Shown one piece after another: positions 48,963 to 61,422 of a stretch of DNA of 64,000 nucleotides. The stretch is from Diphasiastrum complanatum. Taxonomy: Eukaryota; Streptophyta; Lycopodiopsida; Lycopodiales; Lycopodiaceae. The stretch lies in the NCBI GenBank assembly GCA_029204225.1, contig MU831869.1:1-64000 (forward strand), read 5' to 3'. Each line of letters begins with the position of its first letter. Within the stretch, counting starts at the first letter, position 1. The notes under the pieces were generated by a model that saw only the letters and a program-made list of their open reading frames with translations, was not told the DNA's origin and made no database searches. The position numbers and the translations under genes were made by a program.

Positions 48963-51100
48963 TCTACTACCCTCATCCTTCATATTCTTTTTCTCCACTT
49001 CCAGTCACCCAATCTTCCTCTTTTCTGTTGCTCCTCTCATAATACTTTCATTCCTTAGCAAATATAGAGTTATTGTTTGATTGTTGTGGTAAATTGTTGC
49101 CACAGCCTGGTCTTGCCATGTTAATCATGTTTTTCCTTTTTTGGGTACCTTAGAGAAAGTTTTTGTGACAAAATATGCTCATTATGAGAATTGTTTGCCC
49201 TTACAATGGGTCTTAGATGTTTGAGAAATGTTCAGAAAACACTTTTCTCATGTTCAAGTGTTGTTTGATTGTCTCTTTCAAATCATACCTCATACTTAAA
49301 GTCTTGGATTTGACAAGTTGTAATGGCCTGACATTTAGAGGACAAGAGGCCATGTAGTCATGGCTATGGTTATGAAAATCTTGTAATAGAAGTAGGCTTG
49401 TTGTGAGAACTAGTTGTTCTAAACAAAAATTGATAATTTGATGCATATCACAACTTACTTTAAGTTCTATTGCTAATTATGATTTTTCTTGATTATGTTG
49501 TACATTTGATACATTTAAAAGATGGACATCTCTATATATAAGTTCTAGAAGTCATGGTGTACTTCTATGTGTGACATTTTTTTTATACTATTAATCCCAA
49601 CATTGGAAGTATGTGGTACATGAAAAAATCCTGAGTTTTTTGTTGGATGATCCCTAAATTAATGGCCATTTAATTTGTCATGGTTCTTCCTATTATGTTA
49701 TAAATTTGCTACATCTAACAGAGAAACATTATATATAAGCAGAAAATGACTTAAAGCTGTGACCATTTGTATTCATATTGGCAAGCTTAAGGCATGACGT
49801 CATGAATTTTAGTCGATTATCTTGAATTGCAATAGCCTCTTGTTACCTCATGCTTATGGTTGTGAGAGTTTCTATGATATAGGTATGCTTGTCATGATAA
49901 ATGGTTGAGAAATGGGAAAGCTACACGAAGTTAAGAAGACCACTACCACAAAAAAATCCCTACAAGAGGCTTGACCTAGCAACAAGATCACAACAAGTTG
50001 ATTATTGGATTCATACACAGTTACAAGAAAGTAGAACAAGAGTGCAACCAAGGCTTTGAAGCCCAACTATTAAAAAAATCTAAGAATCTACAAATTATAG
50101 GTTGAAGTTGGATTGATTTGAGTCTGCAGTTAGCTAGCTATAGCATCTCCCTACCAAGGAGGGTAGAGAGAGAAGAGACTTATGAAAAGAAATGGTTATC
50201 TCCCAAAAAGTGGATTTGTGATTATGACAATATACAAAACAATTTATGATTGTTGTGTAAATGGACCAATAAAGTTGAAAAAATGAGAGTAATACTGATA
50301 ACTTTGGATTGTGAGGAACATAAGCCATGATCAAGGGTGAGTTACAAAAGTGTAGCTTAAGAATGTTGATCCAATCAAAAAACAAAAACTATTGATGCTA
50401 AGAAATGTGGAAATAGAATCACGTCAACAATCTCTGCAAGCAACCTAAAAGTTAAAGACATCAAGAGCTTCTGGTTGGATGAGAATTCTCACATAGATAT
50501 AAAGCTGGAAGATTTGTTGCCTAGTTAAAAGGGTTTCCTAGGTGATTCTACTTGTTTTGTGCCTAAGCCCATGTTTGTATGTATACAAGTATTTTTTTGG
50601 CCCCCCTTGTTATAGACGTTACTAAAGAGATTAGATTTTAGCTCATTGAGGGAGAGTTACATTCTTCAAGAAATGTTTTTTTTTTCAAAAAGTCCTCATT
50701 GTGGTGTAGATTTGGATGCTTGTTTACTCACTCTGGATAGTAGAGACTGTTTGGTTGAAGCCAAAATAGATCTCACATAATCACTAGAAGATATGATGGC
50801 AACCGGTGATGGTAAGAGACTTGTAGATGACATTGAAGATCAAATCACACGTGGTGAAGTGTTCTTGAGAAATAGTGTTGGTTTCTATCTTGGGAGAATT
50901 TAGGATGAGAACTAATGGTTCATGAGCTCGAATATTTATTATCAATGATGACATTGTGACACTTGATATGGATTGCATTGTGGGATGATGTGGCACTCAT
51001 AAAAAATGCTACTTGTGGATGGACTTGAGCCATTGGATGAATGTGACTTAGGATCATGATTAAAGACAAGAATTTGGACATTGCAAATGCAAGAGGGGCA
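48963..51100. other. 3' flank of the subtilase, nothing recognised
   Basis: Non-coding. A diverged direct repeat of about 85 bp (GGCTATGGTTATGAAAATCT near 49358; GCTTATGGTTGTGAGAGTTT near 49851) suggests old repeat DNA. Confidence 0.5.
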
Positions 51101-51504
51101 AAGTGCTGGAACTTTGTGAATCAATTTTTGGTATAACTTCTAAATCACTAGATTCATTCACCCTATGTATCTCATCGAAGATCACATCTTTACTAATGTG
51201 GATCTTTCACATTATAGGATCAAAACACGTGTATGCATTTGTCTTTCATCAGATTAAAAAAAAAAATGCACTTAATGGACTTTGCAAGGAGGATGATCTA
51301 TCAATGATCAAGTGTGACAAGATCTCGACCCAAGCTCTTGCCAATAATCCCATATTTCATGCAAGAAACAAGCACATAGAAGTGGCACACCACTTTGTGA
51401 GAGAAAAGCCTATTGGAGGAGAAATCTATTTGGAGCATGTCAACACATCCTCTTGTATTGCCGATCTACTCACCAAAATAGATTTGTATGAGATTATGCT
51501 ATGA
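51101..51504 (+). pseudogene. copia RNase H 3' end fragment
   Basis: From about 51290 it reads MIKCDKISTQALANNPIFHA, then RNKHIEVAHHFVREK and SSCIADLLTK, the conserved last part of copia RNase H. Preceding codons are not recognisable. It stops where the gypsy fragment begins. Confidence 0.82.
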
Positions 51505-51870
51505 TAGCAGCCCCTTTGAACAAGTTACTAAAGAAAGATGTTACATATGAATGGAGTCTAGACCGTCAAAAGTCTTTTGAAGGAATGAAATCTAAGTTGA
51601 AGACTGCTCCGATTTTACGACCCCTCGATTGGACCAGGAAATTCCATGTTTATGTGGACGCTTCTTCCTTTGCTATTGGCAGCATTCTAAGCAAGAAAAC
51701 TGATGAAAAGAAAGATTATCCTATATATTATGCAGGCAGGCAATTATCTGCATCAGAAAAGAATTAGTCTGCTACTGAGAGAGAGACTTTGGGAATGATA
51801 TACTCAATAAAAAAATTTCGACATTATTTATTAAGTTTTCCATTTACATTTCATGTAGACCATTATGCAA
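51501..51870 (+). pseudogene. Ty3/gypsy RT-RNase H junction fragment
   Basis: APLNKLLKKDVTYEWS, FEGMKSKLKTAPIL, FHVYVDASSFAIGSILS, YYAGRQLSASEKN, a stop, then SATERETLGMIYSIKKFRHY are the gypsy connection and RNase H blocks. It stays in one frame with the LINE-like sequence that follows. Confidence 0.88.
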
Positions 51871-53074
51871 TCCAAAAGGGCAGAAATGTTGCAGCCATAG
51901 AATTAAATGAGAGTTTATCAAGTTTTGTTAAGATGAGACTAGCTGGTATTCCAATTCTGCCTGATGAATTTCAAGAGATTGGTAAATTAGGCCCCTCTGA
52001 AGACAGTATTGCTCCATTTGTTAAGGAGCCTCAACCACCTGCTAGTGGTGCAGTGGATGATGAAGGAGAACTAGCTGAGGTGGTTGAGCAAAGATACAAT
52101 GCGATAGAAAAAATTGCACATTTTTTCTACAACTACAGTCTGACATTGGATGGTCAAACAAGGATATAGAAATATCAACAACGAGTTTTTCAGCAGACTA
52201 TTATGGAGCATCTTCACTCTTATTCTTTCGGTCAACTTATCAAAGATTCACCTTCTCATGCAGTTCGAGCTCGTCTTCTATCTTGTGCTGGTCCAGGTGC
52301 AAAGGCTTGGTTGGTTGCACGTCCAGTTCTTCCACTATTGAGACTCAATAATGACTTGTTTATAACTGCCCTTCAAACCAGATTGGGACTTCCACATCCA
52401 ATGTTAATTGGTATCTCTAAGTGTTCATGTGGGCATGTATTGGATTCCTTGGGTACTCATCTTATGCGTTGTCCATCAGGTGGAGAACGTATTGTTTCAC
52501 ATGATTTCATTCGTGATGCCCTGGCTGCTATTGCTCATGATAGTGGCTTTCATGTTGTTCGAGAATAGACACACATTTCACCAGGGCCTTCATCGCAATC
52601 TACCCGACGACGAGTTGACCTTGCTTTCTCGCGTGATGGAATTCGTACTCTAGGAGATGTTGTAATTGATGATCCCTCTCGTCAGGACCTTCTTCGTCGT
52701 TCTTCCACCACGCAAGGGGCCGCTGCATCTCAAGCAGCCCAAGAAAAAGAAAGAGATTATAATGATCGTGCACTCGGTGAAGATTTCATCCCCTTTGCCT
52801 TGGAAACTTATGGTTGTCTTCACAAGAATTCAATGATTTTTTATTTTTAGATGCGGAGCTTATGGTGAAACGCCAAGGACAAAGCATTAGTTTACCTTCT
52901 GTCATTATTTCTTTCTACCGCCAGTGTATTTCTATAGCATTACAATGTTCACAGGCGATTTCAATTCTTCGACGAGCTCAGTTTGTAGGAGCGGCTGCTT
53001 CAAAGCTTCCTGCATTACCTATTACTAGATCTATTTTAGTTAGTGATTTACATCAGGCAGTTGGTTTTGAGTAA
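51871..53074 (+). pseudogene. non-LTR retrotransposon C-terminal region with zinc knuckle and restriction-like endonuclease motif
   Basis: About 400 codons, broken only by stops at 52167 and 52566 and a frameshift near 52812. Blocks: GPGAKAWLVARPVLPLLRLN, CSCGHVLDSLGTHLMRC (a C-x-C-x9-H-x3-C knuckle), RRRVDLAF...DVVIDDP (PD-(D/E)xK-like), RDYNDRALGEDFIPFALET, and SFYRQCISIALQCSQAIS. This arrangement after RT is that of LINEs with a restriction-like endonuclease rather than the APE type usual in plants. RT itself is not in the window; the 5' part is replaced by gypsy sequence. Confidence 0.72.
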
Positions 53075-53589
53075 TTAGTTTAATATTTAATTTCTGACTT
53101 AAATTGGGCAGTTGGTTTTAAGTAATTAGTTTTCTATTCTAAGTTTTACTTAGCTTTTAGGTAGCTTATTTCATTTCTGCCGTTCTACAGTATTTTATTT
53201 TAAATACTTTAATCTTTTTGTTTGATCATGGGTTTTCCCATCATTTTTAATAAAATCAGGGTTATTATTATATAGAAATAGCCAAACGTTTGTTGCTTTC
53301 CTGGACAGTTCGCAACGAGGAATCCTATGGAAAAAAATCATCTCTATTGGAGCATGTAGCAACTTTGAGTTCCACTTTGATTTTCATATAAACGGAGTGC
53401 ATTTTTTGGTCTGCACCTCTGATTTCCTTGTTAACAATGTAGGCAATGGAGAGATTCTTTACAACATTTATCGACCTAATTTTATTTCTTTTAAATTGCC
53501 TTTTCCAAATAAATAGAATCTGAGTAATGGAAAACAATAAAGTGTAAAACAATTCGACTTAGGTAGGAATATCAAGTAGCCAAAATTTG
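53075..53589 (+). other. probable LINE 3' tail
   Basis: A phrase GGCAGTTGGTTTT(A/G)AGTAATT is repeated at 53061 and 53111. An AT-rich end with TTTTAATAAAATC follows near 53247. No gene is present beyond it. Confidence 0.45.
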
Positions 53590-55050
53590 CATAATCAGCT
53601 GCCATTCACAGGTGTATCGAATCAAGTGCCATCAAGATGTTCCAACACCACAGCTCCATAAGATCAAATTTCCTTGACCCGATATGGGCCATCACCAGAA
53701 AACTTCAATTTACCTTTGATGAACTTGGTTTTAAGCATCAAAGCGATATCGCTTCCTCCAGTTCTTTTTTGTGTAATCGGCGATCATGCCATGCTTTGCA
53801 TCGTCCTTTCTCGGCTGCCAATGCATGAACTACCATTATACTTGTTTAGCAAAGCTTATGCAATGCTTTATGGCAAAGTTACAAGGATTTTGCCTCGTCC
53901 AATAGTTCAGTAGCTGCTATTTGCAATGATGGTACTAAAAATTCAATGGGCATGACAACATCTTTAACTTGTGCTCCCAATCCAATCTGCTTGCTTCAAC
54001 AGTTTTAGTCAAAACACTGCACAGAATTTTGTTAGAAGATTCGACTTGTCCATTGCCCTTCAGACAATATGGAGTACTAAATTGATGGATCATGAAAAGT
54101 TTTGCCAATAAGCATTTAATGGTTTCGTTGAAAAATGAGTTCCGCGATATGTGATGATCTCAACAGGGCATCCAAATTGAGCAATACTATTTTCATATAA
54201 AACTTTGGTTGTTTTGGCATCGGCTACCTGCATAACTCAAGCTCGGGCTTCGACCCATTTGGCCATATAATTTGTTGCAACAATGATGTATCGAGCCTGT
54301 GTTTCATGTGTTGCTAGATGTATAAGACCAACATAATCAAGTCCCCATTTTTCAAATGGTACTTGACCTAAAACTGGAATAATAGCTCGTAATGTTGTTT
54401 GGTCGGTCGACATGTACATTGACAAACATCACACGATTGTATAAACTTTTCAGTATTCTTATGAATGGATGGCCACCAGCAACTTGACTGCAAAATGTTA
54501 TAGACTGTAGTATTTGCTGCAAAATGACCTCCTCCCATTCCATCATGCGATAACATAATCAAATCTAACACTTCACAAGGCAAGATGCATCATCGAAGAA
54601 TGTCGTCAATACCTCTTCGATACAGATCCCCATCGATCAATTGATAAGGTTGAGCCTTTACAATTAGTCATCATTGTTGAACTTTTGTTAGTGATTCATT
54701 AGGTTGACCATGCATCATATATTCAACAATATTTGCTGCCCATTCAGATATTGCTTCAACATAGAATAGTGCGACATCCGGTAGTTCGTTATCCACTTCC
54801 GTGTTAACATGTGCTGATTGGATTCTGGAAACATGATCGGCAATGTAATGTTGTTTGTCCTTTCGAACCACAACACAAAAATCAAATTTTGTCAATAATA
54901 GTAACCATCTTGCAATGCGACCGTATTGCATATTTTGTTCACCAAGTATAATAAAGGTTGATGATCAGGATAAAATGCAAAATGTGTTGCCAACAAACAA
55001 TGATGATATTTCTTGATATAAAACACCATCGCCAAAGCATCATGTTCTGT
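53590..55050 (-). pseudogene. Ty3/gypsy RNase H end and integrase, minus
   Basis: Minus-strand reading gives EHDALAMVFYIKKYHH, GRIARWLLLLTKFDF, HYIADHVSRIQ, the H2C2 zinc-binding part (LSHDGMGGGHFAAN, CWWPSIHKN, SCDVCQCTCRPTKQ), and the integrase core (GQVPFEKWGLDYVGLIH, YIIVATNYMAKWVEA), then decayed C-terminal sequence with GPYRV-like remnants at 53660-53700. Many stops. RT is missing on the right, where a CACTA scrap begins. Confidence 0.88.
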
Positions 55051-55388
55051 TGTGGCCTCGTTATAGAAATGATTTACAAGGGACTAATATTCCATGCAAG
55101 GTGCTACGACATTTTCAGGTAATTTCACGATTGCAACGAATGTTTCGTTGCAATTCCCTTGTAGAGCTTATGGATTGGCATGCGAATCATCATTCTTTAG
55201 ATGAGATGATGACAGTTCCCTCATATTCACCTACATGGAAACACATTGACAAACAATATCCAAGTTTTGCGGGTGATTCTAGAAATGTGAGGTTTGGGCT
55301 TGCAACAAATGGGGTGAATCCCTTTTTCGTGAAAGCAAGCACATGGCATGAAGCTTATTTTGCTCCTCTTTTGGCATGTGCACATTAG
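55051..55388 (+). pseudogene. CACTA (En/Spm) TNP2-type transposase fragment
   Basis: Reads VISRLQRMFRCNSLVELMDW, HIDKQYPSFAGDSRNVRFGL and ATNGVNPF, which match the conserved N-terminal block of TNP2-like transposases (R-N-[VIL]-R-x-x-L-A-x-D/N-G-V-N-P-F). Nothing of the rest of the transposase follows. Confidence 0.8.
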
Positions 55389-55701
55389 CTTTTTACCCAA
55401 AAATGTGAAATTAACCAACCTAGGATTTATAGTTGTAAATACCTGTTAAGTGGTCACATTGGGAATCGCAATAGTAGGGCTCCTATTTTGCAAAAAGGTA
55501 ACAATGTTACAAGCTTCTGACCAATAAAAAAAAATTTCAAATTCATTTATTTCATCAGTGATTGCACACTTTCCACAATGGTATGATTATTTCTTTCTGG
55601 AACTATGTGGTATGTGTGCTTGAGTATATTTCTTGTTTATCTCATGCTCTTTGCAAAAATCTCCAAATTCACTTCTTTTGTACTCACCCCCCTATCTAAC
55701 C
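55389..55701. other. junction DNA between CACTA scrap and copia scrap
   Basis: No open frame. No clear terminal repeats of either element seen. Confidence 0.4.
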
Positions 55702-55930
55702 TTAGAACTTTGGTATGTGCTTCAATCTAGTTTTATACCAAGGCTTTGAATTCCTTGAAGAAAGCCAATCATCAGATTTTTTATTCAAGAAGTAGATCCA
55801 TGTACTCCTAGAGCAATCATCTATGAAAGTCTTAAAATAATAGGCTCCACCCAACGACATGGTCTTCATTGGGTTGCACAAGTCACTATGAATGAATTCA
55901 ATTACCTTCATAGAAAGAGAACTTCAAGAT
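55702..55930 (-). pseudogene. copia integrase scrap, separate family
   Basis: VIEFIHSDLCNPMKTMSLGG, then YYFKTFIDDCSRSTWIYFL, covers the first catalytic Asp region. It differs from the integrase at 59.1-59.5 kb, so it belongs to another copy. Confidence 0.75.
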
Positions 55931-56238
55931 ACTTTCTCCATGATGGTATAGCTATTTATAATAGCCATAGTACCATTTGGCCACATGCCCTAAACTAGCC
56001 CTAAAATAGCAACTTTTGGGTATTTCACCAGAAACCAAGCTTTTAGTGATGCAATGTATCTATATTAGCCAATTACAATGGGTCCAAATCCGACCTCATC
56101 CATAAATCTACTTGCCAAAAATAGAAAAGACACTATTTAAGCCTTTATTGACATAAAAAGATTTATCTCTAAGTTGAAATTTCATATTGGCCTCAAAATT
56201 GCCAAAATAACTCAGCTAAACTAGTTGAGTTTTTCACA
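55931..56238 (-). repeat. partial 3' LTR of copia element E
   Basis: Begins TGTGAAAAACTC right after the polypurine tract (minus GAAGAGGGAG, 56239-56248). The left end is not defined. It includes a TATA-like GCTATTTATAATAG near 55958. Confidence 0.5.
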
Positions 56239-56572
56239 CTCCCTCTTCAACTAGTTTTGGCATAGATTTTGATAGTACTCCTAGAGATGTTCTATGCTTC
56301 ATAAACAAGTCCTTTCCCAATGCTTTGGTGAAGATATCAGCCAGACTCCCTTGAAAAGACGTGTTGAAGCTGCACTTCCTTTGCCATGACTTGTTCTCTC
56401 ACAAAATGATAAGCCACTTCAATATGCTTGCTCCTTGCATGAAAAACGGGATTTCTTGTCAAACTTTAGGCTGAAAGGTTATCACAAAAGAAGATTTGAC
56501 TCTTTTGAAAATCCAGCAAGTTAAGACTCATTACCATCCTTTTGATCCAAAGCATCTCCTTTGTGCATGAAA

Positions 56573-58117
56573 TTAGGGCTTTGTACTCGGCCTCACTAGA
56601 TGATAATGAGATTGTTGCTTATTTCTTCGACATCCATGAGATAGCTTATCACCTATGAAAATTGCATGTGCACTTATGGATTTCCTGTACATTTGATCTC
56701 CAACAAAGTCCAAATCAGAAAATTCATACAAGTTAGGTGATGATCCTCTATAAACAATGCCAAAATCTATAGAACCCAAGATGTACCTCAATAATCTCTT
56801 TCCTAGCTTCTAATGCTCCATGCTGGGATCATACATAAATTTACTTAATCTACCAACACAATAGCTTAGATAAGGTCTTGTGATGGTTAGATATACATGA
56901 GCAAACCAAGTAGATTCCTATAGAGAATAATGTCCTTGAAGGATCTTTCATTACCTCTTATAGTGAGCCTTACATTTGACTCCATTGGTGTATCAATAGA
57001 TTTAGCATATACCATATGAAATATTTTTAGAATAGAATTAGAATACTTCTCTTGACAAATGAAAGTAGATTGAGAAGTTCGAATACCTCTATTCCCAAGA
57101 TATAATGCATAAGAACAATATCATGCACCTCAAACTCATTTTTGAGTGCCAACTTAATATCATCTATATCTCGATTGTTGCCTCCACTCGAAATGATATC
57201 ATCCACATAGATTAGAAGAATAGTAGCATCATTTCCAACGAATCTAAAATAAAGTGAATGATCATACTCACTCATTATGAAGTTTTGATTAACTTACAAA
57301 AGTGTTAAGCTTAACATACCAACCCCTTGGTGCTTGCTTAAGTCCATACAAACTCTTTTGTAGAAAACACACATAATTAGGCTTTCCATGTGAAATATAG
57401 CCCTTGAGTTGCACCATAAAAACCTCCTCGTCGAAATATCCATTAAAGAATATTAGCCTATGTCCAATTGCCATAGATTCCATCCATAAAAAGGTTTTGC
57501 AAGAGAAATAATGACTCGAATGCTTACCATCTTTGCCAGGGGTGCAAAGGTCTCATCATAGTCAATTCCATACTCTTGAGCATATCATTTTGCTGCCAAC
57601 CTTTCCTTGTACTTGTTGAGTGATCCATCTTGGTTTGTCTTCACTTTGAAGATCCACTTGCATCCAGTTGCCTTCTTATCTTTAGGAAGTTCCACCAATC
57701 TCAATGTATTGTTCTTCATAAGAGTTTGATACTCAAGATCCATTCCTTGGATCCACTCCTCTTTTTGCCTCGCTTCACCTACACATGTAGGTTCATCAAA
57801 AGAAGTTAGGAAAGCATAGTTTGTACCACCAACAACTTGCTTACCCTTTTCGAAATAAGTGAGCCTCAAAGGTTGTTGCCTTTGCCTCGAATTCCTCCTT
57901 AGCTTTTGACTTGAAGAAGGCTCTTCACCATCAACATCCAAAGTATCATCGACATCTTAGATCCAATAACCCCATCACCACTTGAAGAAGCCTTTGGAAT
58001 GTTTCCTTCGTAAAAAAATGACATCTCTTCCAATGACCACTTTCTTAGTTGAAGGAATATAAGCTTTCTAAGCCTTGCTCACATCACTATAACCAACAAA
58101 TATACCTTTCTTTGAAG
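56573..58117 (-). pseudogene. copia E reverse transcriptase and RNase H
   Basis: WIQGMDLEYQTLMKNNTLRL, ATGCKWIFKVK, KSLYGLKQAPRGWYVKL, ILLIYVDDIISSG (intact YVDD catalytic box) and MRYILGSIDFGIVYR followed by FSDLDFVGD. Stops and a frameshift near 57280 separate the parts. Confidence 0.88.
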
Positions 58118-58896
58118 TGTTGGATTATTCTACTATAGGATTGGTTCAGTCAATTAATCAATCCTTAATCTTCATCCACTTATTATCCAGTTTTGTAGTT
58201 TTGTTTGTGTTTCTACATAGTCTACAAAAATACTCAGGAATTGCTCAACAGGTGGCTCCGACATATCGGACATCATCTGACTTATCGACTTCCCCGACGA
58301 AAGTTGAAGACTTCGGCCATGTCGATGAAAGACAGTTATTGTTCCACTTGAACTGAAGCCAAAGATTTGCCCTAACTGTCTTTCAAGTAAACTTTCATGA
58401 AGTCCTAACTGGATGGATGTCAGCGCATTATGACTAACTGGTTATTGCTTTTTGTGGCCTAATCAACTGTCCTACTGGATACGCGTTATTCCTTACTATA
58501 AATAGCTAATTATCAAAGACTTTCAATAGCTCTAACTCAGTTTTCTAGCTTAGTTCTTTCAGAGTTCTATTAGAGTATTGTTATTCATGCTTACTGCTTA
58601 TCAACGGAAGTACATTAGACAGAGTGAGTCAGCTACTCATCGATAGTCTTGTGCTCTCATCCTCTGATTTGGACATGCTACTTATCAATCAATCTCCTTA
58701 TTTCGTTCAATATCATATCATAATGTATACATCTCTGTCATTATTTGTAACTGATACATCTCTTATTGTCTTGTCTGATATATTCAATACTTCATTGTTT
58801 GGCTATGAAATCACCTTAGTGCTAACAATTTCAAAGTTGGTTGCTAAAAGATTGAACATGACTTTTGTCATTATGTTTACCACCCTCTTTCCAACA
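58118..58896. mobile_element. solo LTR (779 bp) with 5-bp target duplication
   Basis: Starts TGTTGG and ends CCAACA (6-base inverted ends) and is flanked by TGAAG at 58113-58117 and 58897-58901. Removing it with one TGAAG restores the host copia frame (minus-strand SSKKGIFVGYSDVSKA). It carries TCGAC/GAAG phrase repeats at 58255-58335. No internal region is present. Confidence 0.9.
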
Positions 58897-58901
58897 TGAA
58901 G

Positions 58902-59820
58902 ATGGATCCTACTTTGTTCTATCATCAAGAGTAATGTTGATATAGCAAATGCATCCAAAAGTTTTGAAAAACTTGACACTCGGCCTCCTACCAAATAACA
59001 TCTCAAAAGGTGTCTTTCCATTCAATACCAAACTCGACCACCTATTGCATAGAAAATTTGCACACAACAAAGCTTCACCCCAAAAAGGTTTAGGAAGATT
59101 GGCACCTAGTCTCATTGCTTTGGCTCCTTCACATAAGGTTCTATTCTTCCTCTGGCCCACTTATTTTTGTTGTGCTGTTCTTGGACTTGTGAGCTCCCTC
59201 TTGATCCCAATTGCATCACAAATGCTTTGAACTTGGTATAAATGTACTCACCACCATTGTCACTCCTCAAGCACTTGATTTTGGTGTTGAATTGAACCTC
59301 CCTTGAAATCTTGAACTTGACAAAGACATCAAACACCTCATCTTTGCTCTTTAGTAGATACACCCAACAAAATATACTAAAATCATCAATAAATGTCACA
59401 TACATTTTAGCACCACCATAGCTAATTGTAGTAACTCCATGAATATCTAAATGTGTAAGTTGAAAAGGCTTACTTGATCTTGATGTAGATCTCTTGTAAG
59501 GTAACGTGACTTTGATAAAGCACATTGCTCACAAACATGATTCATGGTAGTTAGAGTCTAGGAAGACAAAAAATAACTTGTCTCTTTGCCATCACCTCCA
59601 ATGACTTGTAATTGAGATGCCCCAATCTCTTGTACCATACCTCTTGCATTGAAAATTTCTTCTTTGCCATACATCCAATTTGGTTAGTAACAACACAAGC
59701 ATCAAGTTTGAACAATTTACCTTGCGTCTTCCCTTTTGCAATCAATTCACCTTCCTTCTTGATCAAAGAGGCATCACCATCAAACTCCACCTTGAAACGT
59801 TTGTCAAGAATTTGACTCAC
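58902..59820 (-). pseudogene. copia E GAG-pre-integrase and integrase
   Basis: VWYKRLGHLNYKSLEVMAKR, FQLTHLDIHG, YVTFIDDFSIFCWVYLL, IKCLRSDNGGEYI (second catalytic Asp), PKPFWGEALLCANF and VKFFKTFGCICYINI are all readable. The D-D part of the catalytic triad is visible. The end continues across the solo LTR at 58117. Confidence 0.88.
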
Positions 59821-60224
59821 ATTAGGGGAAATATGGGCTCAAAATGGGACCTTTAATAAATTTCACTTTAGAGAGAGGTTACGTAGAGAGAGTGCAAACC
59901 AGTAACTTCTGGTCGCCGTTTTTTGAGTATCCGGCCCTACCCGATGTTTAACTAGTATGGTTAACTTCAGACAATAGTTAGTCTAGCATGAGATGTAATA
60001 ACTTCTCTTCATGCTCGTTCCAAAATTCGGGACTAGAGCTTTAAGACTGAAAATCTTGGTGTGCTCAATGCAAAAACTGAAGTGGGAGAGGCAAAACTTT
60101 TGAAATTATTGTATGCTTATAGTGAAATATGAGGCGGGACGATTTTTCAATGCGACATAAACATTACAAAAGTAAGGAATGGTAGATCTATTCATATTGA
60201 TTTATTGTAGGTAGATTCATTTAC
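59821..60224. other. non-coding junction, possible CACTA subterminal DNA
   Basis: Contains GAGAGAGGTTACGTAGAGAG and the inverted pair ACCAGTAACTTCTGGT at about 59909. No family assignment is certain. Confidence 0.3.
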
Positions 60225-61165
60225 ATGATTGTAGCTTTAACAATGGCAATGTTCCATTTGCATATTGCTCTTCCAATGGAATGCACTCCAACTATTAAGA
60301 AAAATGCGAAAGTTTTAGAGAATGTTGCAGCAATAGTTAGAGAATTGAGAATGAATAATCATATGAATATAGATTTGTGGGTGGATGGATCAATTTATCC
60401 TAATGATCCAGCTACCAATTTGTGTCCAGATTTTAAGTCCGTAACTCATCTTCTCAAATATGTATGTGAAGGAAATAGCAGATTACTTGGATATTGTCAA
60501 AGGTTGCGTGATATTGGAATGCATAGCATATCTTGTCTTAATCAACAATTGCAGTTTGCTAATCAACAATTGCAACATGCAAATCAACAACACTAGTGCT
60601 GAAAACAATGCACTCAAGAATGCTCTGTCAGAGTTGAATGCTACTGTCACTACTCTTCGGGGATCAAACCGAGGCTAGAATGCATGAAAAAGTTGCGATC
60701 CGAGAGTTTAAAATCTGTTGTTGATCTAAAAGTTATCAATAAGGCAATGATGAAGAGTAAAAGAAAGAGAGTACCGATGAAGAATATTGATGACTTATCT
60801 ACACATAGCGGCAATCAGAAAAAAAGAATTCGAGCATTCAAGTATGTTGTCATCTAAACTGTTTATTTGATTTGTATATGTCATTTAAGTTTGATTTGCA
60901 CTTGATAACATGGATTATTTATTTATTAAACATAATTTGAGTTTCATATGTTTGTTGCAGATCATGTTTGGTGGCAAAGAGCTATTTAACATATCGTTCA
61001 TGCATTGGATCATCTTTAAGTCATGTTTTACCAAGAAAGTCAGCAAAGGAAATGATAAAAAAATTCTCGGTTTGAAAAAATGAAAAATGAAATTGTAGAG
61101 ACTGTTTTGATTAAGGTTCAATCATACTTGGATGCGAATGTGATACAAGGTGCATGTGATGTATA
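60225..61165 (+). pseudogene. decayed spliced gene of unknown family, coiled-coil/basic
   Basis: Starts with MIVALTMAMFHLHIALPMEC. It reads NIDLWVDGSIYPNDPATNLC and a Gln/Asn-rich coil, then after frameshifts near 60590, 60675 and 60710 a basic stretch (KSKRKRVPMKN). A GT-AG intron at 60842-60960 joins ...KRIRAFK to SCLVAKSYLTYRSCIGSSL in frame. A further frameshift leads to RFEKMKNEIVETVLIKVQSY. The splice signals survive although the frame does not. I do not recognise the family. It may be a second gene of a CACTA-type element given the neighbour at 61.4 kb. Confidence 0.5.
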
Positions 61166-61422
61166 AATGCAACTGTAAAAAAAGATCGTAGTGAATTTTT
61201 TGCTATCGATTCAACCAAGACATTAAGCATGGACTTTTCAGACACATTGGTATTGCCTCGTCATTGTGAACAAGTGTGCATGAATTTCATATTTTTTTTC
61301 TTTTTGTCAATTGTGATCAATGTTATATTAATCATCTACACTACTTTTTCATTACATCTATTTATTGTGAATTAAAATGTGAGCATAACAAATATCCAAT
61401 CCTAACATTGCTAAATGTGCAG

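Larger units (their letters stand above)
56239..59820 (-). mobile_element. Ty1/copia element E pol, minus, with nested solo LTR
   Basis: Minus order: GAG-pre-integrase, integrase, RT, RNase H, polypurine tract. gag and protease are missing. It is interrupted by an LTR insertion at 58118-58896. The few stops between domains make it a moderately old copy. Confidence 0.88.

Noticed and set aside
51501-55050. The two gypsy pieces as one inverted element
   Set aside because: Both contain the same RNase H block (S/E-A-T-E...KKFRHYLL and EHDALAMVFYIKKYHH), so they overlap and must come from different copies.
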